Assembly: GCA_037445775.1 (NCBI GenBank)
Contig: JBBIJX010000049.1
Location: forward strand, 1 to 12,187
DNA from: JBBUX01 sp037445775
GTDB taxonomy: Bacteria; Actinomycetota; Coriobacteriia; Anaerosomatales; PHET01
Direction of reading: 5' to 3'
DNA: 12,187 bases
Of this stretch, positions 7,072 to 12,187 are shown in pieces. Under the pieces are notes generated by a model, which made no database searches, had not been told where the DNA came from, and was given only the letters and a program-made list of their open reading frames with translations. How positions within the stretch are numbered: position 1 is the first letter of the stretch; the number at the start of each line of letters is the position of its first letter. The position numbers and the translations under genes are program-made.

Positions 7072-7458
7072 CTACTCTTCCCCCGGCACGCTCGGCTCGG
7101 CGCCCTCGCCGTCTAGCAGCGTAGGTGGCACGTTCTGAAGGGCCTCGGTAATGCGCTCACCTTCGTCTACGCTCTCGTCGATGAAGAAGCGCACTTCCGG
7201 CGAGACCCTCCAACCCAGCGCGTGCCCCATCAGCGAACGGATGCGTCCGCTCGCCGATTGCAGGCCGGCGAGCACGTCGTCATAGCGGGTTGGATCGGCG
7301 CTGACGTAGACGCTGGCGACGCTCTTGTCGGGGCTGACCCTCGCCCCGGTGACTGTCACGAGCGCGACGCGCGGGTCGGAGATCTCGGTCACAAGAAGTC
7401 GCGCGACTACCTCGCGAACCTGCTCATCGGTCCTTCGGGAGAACGCCTCACGGCTCAT
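7072..7458 (-). CDS. rbfA: 30S ribosome-binding factor RbfA
   Basis: RbfA is a single-domain KH-fold protein that binds immature 30S subunits near the decoding region and is needed for late 16S rRNA maturation. The 128-residue product has the expected features: an N-terminal helix with RRTDEQVREVVARLL, the DPRVALVTVTGARVSPD core with VASVYVS, and the closing PEVRFFIDESVDEGERI segment. The AxG-like kink region reads HALGWRVSPE. A Glu-rich tail of about 18 residues follows, a common variable part. The start is ATG, with AGGA ten bases upstream, just after the infB stop codon, giving a 12-base intergenic gap. Co-transcription with infB, which initiates on the subunits RbfA helps finish, is typical. 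Confidence 0.97.
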   Translation of the reverse strand: MSREAFSRRTDEQVREVVARLLVTEISDPRVALVTVTGARVSPDKSVASVYVSADPTRYDDVLAGLQSASGRIRSLMGHALGWRVSPEVRFFIDESVDEGERITEALQNVPPTLLDGEGAEPSVPGEE

Positions 7459-7470
7459 CGGGATCGCGTC

Positions 7471-9999
7471 CTATGCCTCGCGGGCGACCTCGATGGTACG
7501 GAACCCTTCGATGATGTCGCCCTCCTTGATGTCCTGGAAGTTCTCGATGCCGATGCCGCACTCGTAGCCCTGCTTGACGCTCTTCACGTCTTCCTTGAAG
7601 CGGCGCAGGGATGCCATCTTGCCTTCGAACACGACGGTGCCGTCGCGCACGATACGGACGGAGTCGTCGCGGGAGATCTCGCCGGACTGCACGTAGCAGC
7701 CGGCCACGACGCCGGCCTTCGGCACGCGGAATAGCTCGCGAATCTCGATGTGCGCGGTGTCCTGTTCGACGATGTCAGGCGAGAGCATGCCCACGCGCGC
7801 CGCGTTGATCTCCTCGATGGCCTGATAGATGACGCGGTACAAGCGGATATCGACGCCCTCGCGTTCGGCGAGCGCCTTAGACTGCGGTGTCGGGCGCACG
7901 TTGAAACCGATGATGATCGCGTCGGACGCGTCGGCGAGCATCACGTCAGACTCAGTGATGCCACCCACGGCGTTATGGATGACATTGATGCGGACCTCAG
8001 TCTGATCCATCTTCTCAAGTGCGTCCTTGAGCGCCTCGATCGACCCTTGAACGTCGGCCTTGACGACGAGGTTCAGGTCCTTCAGCTCACCTTCGGCGAT
8101 ACGGTCGAACAAGTCATCAAGGGTGACGTGCTTCTTGGTGGCGGCCTGCTCGCGGATGCGCTGCTTCATGGCACGCTCTTCGGCAAGGCTGCGCGCGTCG
8201 CGCTCGTCGGTGAACACGCGGAACTCGTCCCCTGCGCTCGGGACGCTCGCGAGACCGAGCACCTCGACGGGATCAGCCGGGCCAGCCTCGCTCACTGCGG
8301 CGCCAAGCGGGTCGAGTAGCGCGCGAACACGGCCGTGTGCTGTGCCGGCGACAAGGGCGTCTCCCACGCGCAGCGTGCCGCGCTGCACGAGCACGGTCGC
8401 AACAGGCCCGCGGCCCTTATCGAGGTTGGCCTCGATGACCACGCCGGACGCCTCAGCGCCCGGGTTGGCTTTGAGCTCGAGCACGTCGGCCTGCAGGAGC
8501 ACCATGTCGAGCAAGTCGTCGATGTTGATGCGCTTCTTGGCGCTGACCTCGACGAAGATGTTCGTGCCGCCCCACTCCTCGGGCACGATCTCATGCTCGG
8601 TGAGCATCTGCTTGACCTGCTCGGGGTTCGCGCCGTCCTTGTCGATCTTGTTGACCGCGACCACGATGGGCACGCCCGCTGCCTTGGCATGGTGGATGGC
8701 CTCGATAGTCTGTGGCATCACGCCGTCGTCAGCCGCGACGACGAGTATGACCACGTCGGTGATGTTGGCGCCACGGGCCCGCATCGCGGTGAAAGCCTCG
8801 TGGCCCGGCGTGTCGATGAAGGTGATCTGACGGTCGTTCTTTTCTACGACCGACGCGCCGATGTGCTGCGTGATGCCTCCGGCCTCCGTGGCCGCGACGC
8901 CGGTCTCCCGGATGGCATCGAGAAGCGAGGTCTTGCCGTGGTCGACGTGTCCCATGACCGTGACGACAGGAGGACGAACCACGAGATCCTCGTCCCGGTC
9001 CTCGAACGTCCAACCGCCCTCCTCCTCGGGCTTCACGACCTTGACTTCGCGGCCCATGTCCTCGCCGATGATCTCGATCATGTCTCGCATCATGGGCTGG
9101 TTCACTGTGAGAGGCGTGCCGAGCAGGAACAGCCGCTTGATGACATCGTTCGAAGGAACGCCCATGAGGTGCGCGAACTCAGCGACAGTCGTGCCCTCCA
9201 CGACGGAGACCGCATCACCGCCGCAAGGCAGTTCGACCGTGGTGGCCTCCTCGTGCAGACGTGCCTCCTCGGCTTCCTCACCCGTTTTCTTGTGCTTCTT
9301 CTTCTTGCGCCGGGATCCCTCCACCTGCGCAGCGGCGACGGCGGCCTTCACTTCCTCCATGACCTTGTCGCGCTGTAGCTGTTCGGCGGCCTTCGCCATC
9401 TCGCGGTACCGCTGTTCTTCGGCTTTCTCGAGTTTGGCGGCACGCTCGGCCTCGAGGCGGGTCTTCTCCGCATCGATGGCTACTTCGAGCGCCGAACGTG
9501 TGTCGATGCTCTCCGGACTGTCGACGGCGGGCTGTTCTTCGGCGACCTCCTCGATGGCGGCGCCCTTCACCTCAAGCTGCGCGCGGGCGTCAGCGGTCTC
9601 TGCCTCCATACGAGACGCTTGTTCGGCAGCGGCGCGGGCCCGTGCCTCCTCTTCGAGGCGGCGCTGCTCCTCCTCGCGCGCCTTGCGCTCGGCCTCACGC
9701 TCCTTGCGCTCCGCATCCTCGGCCTTGCGGCGCGCTTCCTCCTCGGCCTTGCGGCGCGCTTCCTCCTCGGCCTTGCGGACAGCTTCCGCTTCTTCGACTG
9801 CCTTGCGCTCGGCTTCGATCAGTGCTTGGCGCTCGGCGATCTCAGGTCCGAGTTCCTTGCGGATCTTGTCGACGTACGCCTCGACAAGCGTTGAAGCGTG
9901 GTTCTTCGCGGGAATCTTCATCGCTTGGAGCCGCTCAAGCAGCTCCTTGCTCGTCATCCCGAACTCCTTGGCGAGTTCGTGAACTCTTAGGCTCGGCAT
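7471..9999 (-). CDS. infB: Translation initiation factor IF-2
   Basis: IF-2 is the GTPase that recruits initiator fMet-tRNA to the 30S subunit and promotes 50S joining. The 842-residue protein starts with an IF2_N domain (1-50, RVHELAKEFGMTSKELLERL). A very charged Glu/Arg/Lys/Ala helical region (about 55-225) follows, then a basic patch RKKKKHKK (231-238) and a second IF2_N domain (about 253-320). The G domain has G1 GHVDHGKT (350-357), the switch I Thr in GGITQHI (374-380), DTPGH (396-400), NKID (450-453) and SAK (486-488). Domain II, domain III (VVKADVQGSIEAL) and the C-terminal fMet-binding domain with GYECGIGIENFQDIKEGD complete it. The ATG start lies nine bases after the ylxR stop codon; the nearest purine-rich site (GGGGAGAG) is about 12 bases away, so coupling may help. 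A short in-frame tandem repeat lies in the charged helix. Confidence 0.99.
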   Translation of the reverse strand: MPSLRVHELAKEFGMTSKELLERLQAMKIPAKNHASTLVEAYVDKIRKELGPEIAERQALIEAERKAVEEAEAVRKAEEEARRKAEEEARRKAEDAERKEREAERKAREEEQRRLEEEARARAAAEQASRMEAETADARAQLEVKGAAIEEVAEEQPAVDSPESIDTRSALEVAIDAEKTRLEAERAAKLEKAEEQRYREMAKAAEQLQRDKVMEEVKAAVAAAQVEGSRRKKKKHKKTGEEAEEARLHEEATTVELPCGGDAVSVVEGTTVAEFAHLMGVPSNDVIKRLFLLGTPLTVNQPMMRDMIEIIGEDMGREVKVVKPEEEGGWTFEDRDEDLVVRPPVVTVMGHVDHGKTSLLDAIRETGVAATEAGGITQHIGASVVEKNDRQITFIDTPGHEAFTAMRARGANITDVVILVVAADDGVMPQTIEAIHHAKAAGVPIVVAVNKIDKDGANPEQVKQMLTEHEIVPEEWGGTNIFVEVSAKKRINIDDLLDMVLLQADVLELKANPGAEASGVVIEANLDKGRGPVATVLVQRGTLRVGDALVAGTAHGRVRALLDPLGAAVSEAGPADPVEVLGLASVPSAGDEFRVFTDERDARSLAEERAMKQRIREQAATKKHVTLDDLFDRIAEGELKDLNLVVKADVQGSIEALKDALEKMDQTEVRINVIHNAVGGITESDVMLADASDAIIIGFNVRPTPQSKALAEREGVDIRLYRVIYQAIEEINAARVGMLSPDIVEQDTAHIEIRELFRVPKAGVVAGCYVQSGEISRDDSVRIVRDGTVVFEGKMASLRRFKEDVKSVKQGYECGIGIENFQDIKEGDIIEGFRTIEVAREA
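9721..9778 (-). repeat. 24-bp in-frame tandem repeat in infB
   Basis: Two perfect adjacent 24-bp copies (9721-9744 and 9745-9768) are followed by a third partial copy of 10 bases. Each unit encodes eight residues, KAEEEARR in register, in the charged helical region of IF-2. The unit length keeps the reading frame. Such repeats can vary in copy number by replication slippage. Confidence 0.95.
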
Positions 10000-10008
10000 C
10001 TCGTGCGG

Positions 10009-10308
10009 TCACTCTCCCCTTTTCGGGACCTGCTCAGTGAGCAGCGCGTCGAAGTCTCTTCGCAATCTGGCGTAGTCGTCGTCTTGCAGGGTCACCCGGA
10101 GCGCCGCGTCGAGCCGTCGGCGCGCATGTGCTCGCTCGAAGCAGTCCGGGTCCGCGCAGAGGTAAGCCCCGCGCCCGTTGGCCTTGCCTTTGCCGTCAAC
10201 TTCAACGTGGCCATCGGGGGTCCGAACGATGCGTACGAAGCCGCGCTTGTCAGATGACGTGCGGCAGGCGACGCAGGTACGGGTGGGCACCTTGCGTGGC
10301 TTCATCAC
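10009..10308 (-). CDS. ylxR: YlxR family RNA-binding protein
   Basis: YlxR (DUF448) is a small, probably RNA-binding protein encoded between nusA and infB in many bacteria; in some species it interacts with RNase P or acts as a nucleoid-linked regulator. The 99 residues contain the family signature: RTCVACRTSSDKRGFVRIVR (9-28), GHVEVDGKGKANGRGAYLC (33-51) and the later cysteine of DPDCFERA (53-60). The family's usual xCxxCR is intact. The preferred start is GTG at 10306-10308, overlapping the nusA TGA; an ATG is the very next codon (10303-10305). AAGGAGG lies ten bases before the GTG and thirteen before the ATG, which favours GTG. That ribosome-binding site can pair with CCTCC immediately after it (see the separate entry). 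No L7Ae-like ylxQ gene follows, unlike in most Firmicutes. Confidence 0.93.
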   Translation of the reverse strand: MMKPRKVPTRTCVACRTSSDKRGFVRIVRTPDGHVEVDGKGKANGRGAYLCADPDCFERAHARRRLDAALRVTLQDDDYARLRRDFDALLTEQVPKRGE

Positions 10309-11465
10309 TCGGAGGCAGCCTCCTTCTCGTGCAGTCCGCAGTAGAAGCTGCCCTCATGGGCACGGTTACGGCATCTGACGCCAGACGAAGTCACCGCACA
10401 GCATCGGCCGTCGAACTCCTCGGCGGTATCTGTCGCGGAGGACGACGCGGACGTGATGCCCTGTTCGAGGGCCCTCGCGGCGCTCTTGATGTCGATACGC
10501 CAGCCGGTCAGCTTCGCGGCAAGCCGGGCGTTCTGGCCTTCCTTGCCGATCGCAAGTGACAGCTGGTCGTCTGGAACGATCACCGTGGCCGTATGTGAGT
10601 TCTCGTCTATGAGGACTCGATCGACCTTCGCGGGCGAGAGCGCGCTCGCGACGAAAGTGGCGGGGTCTTCGCCCCACGGAACCACGTCGATGCGTTCGCC
10701 CCGGAGCTCGCCCACTACCATGCGCACGCGGCTGCCCTTGGGGCCGACGCAAGCGCCGACGGGGTCGAGACCCGGCTCCCGGCTCGACACCGCGACTTTG
10801 GAGCGCGCGCCGGCTTCCCTGGCGACGCTCTTGATCTCGACGATGCCGTCGTAGACCTCGGGCACCTCGATCTCGAAGAGGCGGCGGATCAGGCCCGGAT
10901 GCGTGCGCGACACCACGATGGACGGCTCGTTGCCCTGTCCCTTGCGAACCTCGGTGATGTAAGCCTTGATGCGCTCATTGTGGTTATAGCGCTCATTCGG
11001 CGGCTGTTCTTGTGGAGGAAGCAGCGCCTCAACGCCCTCGCGCAGCTTGATGAGGGTGTAGCTCGAGACCGACTGCTGGATAGTGCCGGTCACGCTCTCA
11101 CCGATACGGTCGGCATATTCGGCGAAGATCCGCTCGCGCTCTGCGTCCCTGATGATGCCCGATATCACGCCTTTGGCGTTCTGCGCAGCGATACGGCTTA
11201 CATCCGGTGGCGTGACGTCACGCTCGTCGTAGGCCTCGGCCTTGCCCGTTTCCTCGTCGATCTCGCCTACTGGCACAAGCTCGTAGACGTAGATGCGGCC
11301 GGTCTCGCGATCTATCGTGACGCGCGCCTCGTTCTCGAGGTCGAGAATGCGCTCGTAAGTGCTGGCGAGCGACTGCTCTAGTTTGTCGAGCATGTCGTAC
11401 TCGTCGATGCCCTTCTCCTGCGCAAGCAGTTTCAGGGCCTCCATGACGTTGATGTCGGAACTCAT
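10305..11465 (-). CDS. nusA: Transcription termination/antitermination factor NusA with C-terminal Cys/His finger
   Basis: NusA binds RNA polymerase and nascent RNA, stimulating pausing and intrinsic termination and supporting antitermination at rRNA operons. The 386 residues show the N-terminal RNAP-binding domain (about 1-120), S1 domain (about 124-190), KH1 (about 225-290, VGPKGSRVRMV) and KH2 (about 292-335, LAIGKEGQNARLAAKLTGW). The E. coli-type acidic repeats are absent. Instead, after an Ala/Ser/Thr linker, residues 354-379 form a compact cysteine-rich segment: Cys355/Cys356, SSGVRC with Cys365, and FYCGLH with Cys376 and His379. This resembles small CCCH zinc-binding motifs found as appendages on unrelated proteins. 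Zinc binding is inferred. The ATG directly abuts the rimP TAG codon, and GAGGG lies just upstream. The C-terminal TGA overlaps the ylxR start. Confidence 0.97.
   Translation of the reverse strand: MSSDINVMEALKLLAQEKGIDEYDMLDKLEQSLASTYERILDLENEARVTIDRETGRIYVYELVPVGEIDEETGKAEAYDERDVTPPDVSRIAAQNAKGVISGIIRDAERERIFAEYADRIGESVTGTIQQSVSSYTLIKLREGVEALLPPQEQPPNERYNHNERIKAYITEVRKGQGNEPSIVVSRTHPGLIRRLFEIEVPEVYDGIVEIKSVAREAGARSKVAVSSREPGLDPVGACVGPKGSRVRMVVGELRGERIDVVPWGEDPATFVASALSPAKVDRVLIDENSHTATVIVPDDQLSLAIGKEGQNARLAAKLTGWRIDIKSAARALEQGITSASSSATDTAEEFDGRCCAVTSSGVRCRNRAHEGSFYCGLHEKEAASE
10311..10323 (-). promoter_or_regulatory. Hairpin covering the ylxR ribosome-binding site
   Basis: The minus strand reads GGAGG-CTG-CCTCC, a perfect 5-bp hairpin whose left arm is the Shine-Dalgarno core for ylxR. 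It lies within the last codons of nusA. A ribosome finishing nusA would open it, so it could tie ylxR translation to nusA translation. Confidence 0.5.
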
Positions 11466-11954
11466 CTAGCCCTCGTCCCTTCCACGGTCGAATCTGACGA
11501 CGCCCTTGATGCGGGCTTTGACGATGTCTGCATGAGGTAAGCGAACGCGCTCGCCATCGACGTCGATGACGACATCGTGACCGGACGTGCCCACTAGAAC
11601 GCCGGTCCACGCGCAACGCGCTTCGCCATGCGGCCGGACCTTGACGGTGACGGTCTCCCCGGCGAAGCGATCGAAGTCGCCGAGCTTGTGAAGGGGCCGG
11701 TCGACGCCTGGTGATGAGACCTCGAGTGTATAGGCTCCACTGACCGGGTCGGACGCTTCAAGCGCGTCACCGACCCAGCGGTTCGCCTCACAGATGGCCT
11801 CCAGGTCCACACCGCCTTCGCGGTCGATGAGTACCCGGATGATCGGCTTCCTGCGGCCACCCGCCTGTTCTACTGCTACAAGTTCGAAACCCCTCTCCTG
11901 AGCGAGGGGGTCGAGGATCTCGGCAACGATCCTGCTCAGGTCCGTCGTGGCCAC
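11466..11954 (-). CDS. rimP: Ribosome maturation factor RimP
   Basis: RimP assists assembly of the 30S subunit, acting early on 16S rRNA and S12 incorporation. The signature elements are present: ILDPLAQERGFELVAVE near the N-terminus, RVLIDREGGVDLEAICEANR, the highly conserved YTLEVSSPGVDRPL, then FAGETVTVKV and a C-terminal SH3-like barrel ending VKARIKGVVRF. I chose the GTG at 11952-11954, which follows GGAGGTGA with five bases between and gives 162 residues, the family's usual size. The frame stays open further upstream, but those extra residues do not match the family and would run through the promoter. rimP is the first gene of the operon, and its TAG directly abuts the nusA ATG. Confidence 0.95.
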   Translation of the reverse strand: MATTDLSRIVAEILDPLAQERGFELVAVEQAGGRRKPIIRVLIDREGGVDLEAICEANRWVGDALEASDPVSGAYTLEVSSPGVDRPLHKLGDFDRFAGETVTVKVRPHGEARCAWTGVLVGTSGHDVVIDVDGERVRLPHADIVKARIKGVVRFDRGRDEG

Positions 11955-11978
11955 GCGGGTCACCTCCAGTCCACAGAA

Positions 11979-12009
11979 CAAAAGAAGCGAGCGTAAGCCC
12001 ACTTCTCGC
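11979..12009 (-). terminator. Terminator-like hairpin in the rimP-nusA leader (possible attenuator)
   Basis: In the leader, GCGAG (12005-12009) pairs with CTCGC (11987-11991). AAG/CTT pairing can continue inside the loop. The hairpin is followed directly on the minus strand by the U-rich TTCTTTTG. This is a modest intrinsic-terminator shape placed after the promoter and before the rimP ribosome-binding site. NusA autoregulates its operon in E. coli, so a leader attenuator is plausible, but the stem is short. Confidence 0.4.
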
Positions 12010-12037
12010 AAGAACGACAGATTCACGTGCGTCGTGG

Positions 12038-12065
12038 ATTCTAGCACACCATGCGCGCGCAGCAA
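12038..12065 (-). promoter_or_regulatory. Promoter for the rimP-nusA-infB operon
   Basis: On the minus strand, TAGAAT (12038-12043) is preceded by TGC, making an extended -10. A 16-base spacer leads to a weak -35, TTGCTG (12060-12065). The predicted start leaves a leader of about 77 bases before the rimP GTG. The -10 neighbourhood, GTGTGCTA, is identical to that at the rpsO promoter. Confidence 0.6.
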
Positions 12066-12076
12066 GGCGCGCGTTG

Positions 12077-12136
12077 CCTCAAAAAGAATGTACTCGAAAC
12101 CGATTCGACGCCTCAGAAAAGAAGGTACTCGAACCG
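12077..12136. repeat. Imperfect 26-bp direct repeat upstream of the rimP promoter
   Basis: Two near-identical stretches (12077-12102 and 12111-12136, spaced 34 bases start to start) share the order CCTCA, AAAAGAA, GTACTCGAA, CCG, with one substitution and two single-base indels. They lie immediately upstream of the -35 element. They could be a tandem regulator-binding site or a duplicated fragment of an upstream gene's end. I do not recognise the motif. Confidence 0.7.
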
Positions 12137-12166
12137 GCCCGTGCCGGATCGACCGGCGAAGGGCCG
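12135..12166. repeat. GC-rich inverted repeat at the right edge
   Basis: Outer arms CGGCCC (12135-12140) and GGGCCG (12161-12166) enclose an inner CCGG/CCGG stem (12144-12147 with 12153-12156) around ATCGA. On the minus strand a run reading TTCTTTTC follows about a dozen bases later. It may be the end of an upstream transcript, but the gap between stem and U-run is too long for a standard terminator. The last 21 bases of the window show nothing assignable. Confidence 0.45.
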
Positions 12167-12187
12167 TACGGATGCCGCTTTCGATGG

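Noticed and set aside
8335..9982. Long plus-strand open frames opposite infB
   Set aside because: Their composition is low-complexity Ser/Arg/Ala, mirroring the charged helix and G domain of IF-2 on the other strand. No independent start signal or family match was seen.
11955..12065. A longer rimP starting at 12065
   Set aside because: The added 37 residues do not fit the RimP family and would overlap the promoter. The GTG at 11954 has a near-perfect ribosome-binding site and gives the normal length.
12124..12140. tRNA T-arm lookalike (GGTTCGAGT on the minus strand)
   Set aside because: The flanking bases do not form the 5-bp T stem and no acceptor, anticodon or D arm is present.
12113..12187. 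End of an upstream minus-strand gene (24 codons, then TGA)
   Set aside because: An open frame reaches the window edge and ends in FEYLLF, but so little is visible that coding cannot be supported, and another frame is also open through the region.

Overview
The window is a high-GC bacterial chromosome segment. Every supported gene lies on the minus strand, so transcription runs from right to left. The core is the conserved translation and RNA-metabolism cluster rimP-nusA-ylxR-infB-rbfA-nrnA-truB-ribF, followed by rpsO and pnp. Below pnp is an integron-type tyrosine recombinase gene (intI) cut off by the left edge. The gene order, the absence of a ylxQ (L7Ae-like) gene between ylxR and infB, the high GC and the frequent GTG starts suggest a deep-branching Actinomycetota lineage, perhaps Coriobacteriia-like. 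That placement is an inference; no rRNA is present to confirm it.

Layout from right to left. 12187-11955 is an upstream regulatory region with a GC-rich hairpin, a 26-bp imperfect direct repeat, an extended -10 promoter and a terminator-like leader hairpin. 11954-3830 is a tightly packed operon of eight genes. Five of its seven junctions are overlaps, abutting codons or a 4-nt gap; the infB-rbfA and ylxR-infB gaps are 12 and 9 nt. 3829-3590 holds a second extended -10 promoter and a structured leader for rpsO. rpsO is followed by an intrinsic terminator and then pnp. A perfect 10-bp stem palindrome separates pnp from intI.

Functional logic: RimP and RbfA mature the 30S subunit, IF2 starts translation, and S15 is a 30S protein. 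NusA controls pausing, termination and antitermination. NrnA and PNPase degrade RNA to nucleotides, TruB modifies tRNA, and RibF makes FMN and FAD. The genes are ordinary in identity, but two carry unusual C-terminal additions. NusA ends in a Cys/His zinc-finger-like tail. RibF carries about 135 extra residues ending in a DUF2007-like domain.

The accessory element is the integron integrase. It carries the extra domain that sets IntI apart from XerC/XerD. Only 112 bp separate its start from the pnp stop codon, and I see no attI core or cassette there. Any cassette array must lie beyond the left edge (reversed orientation), or the integrase is a lone copy. No CRISPR array, tRNA, rRNA or insertion sequence was found.
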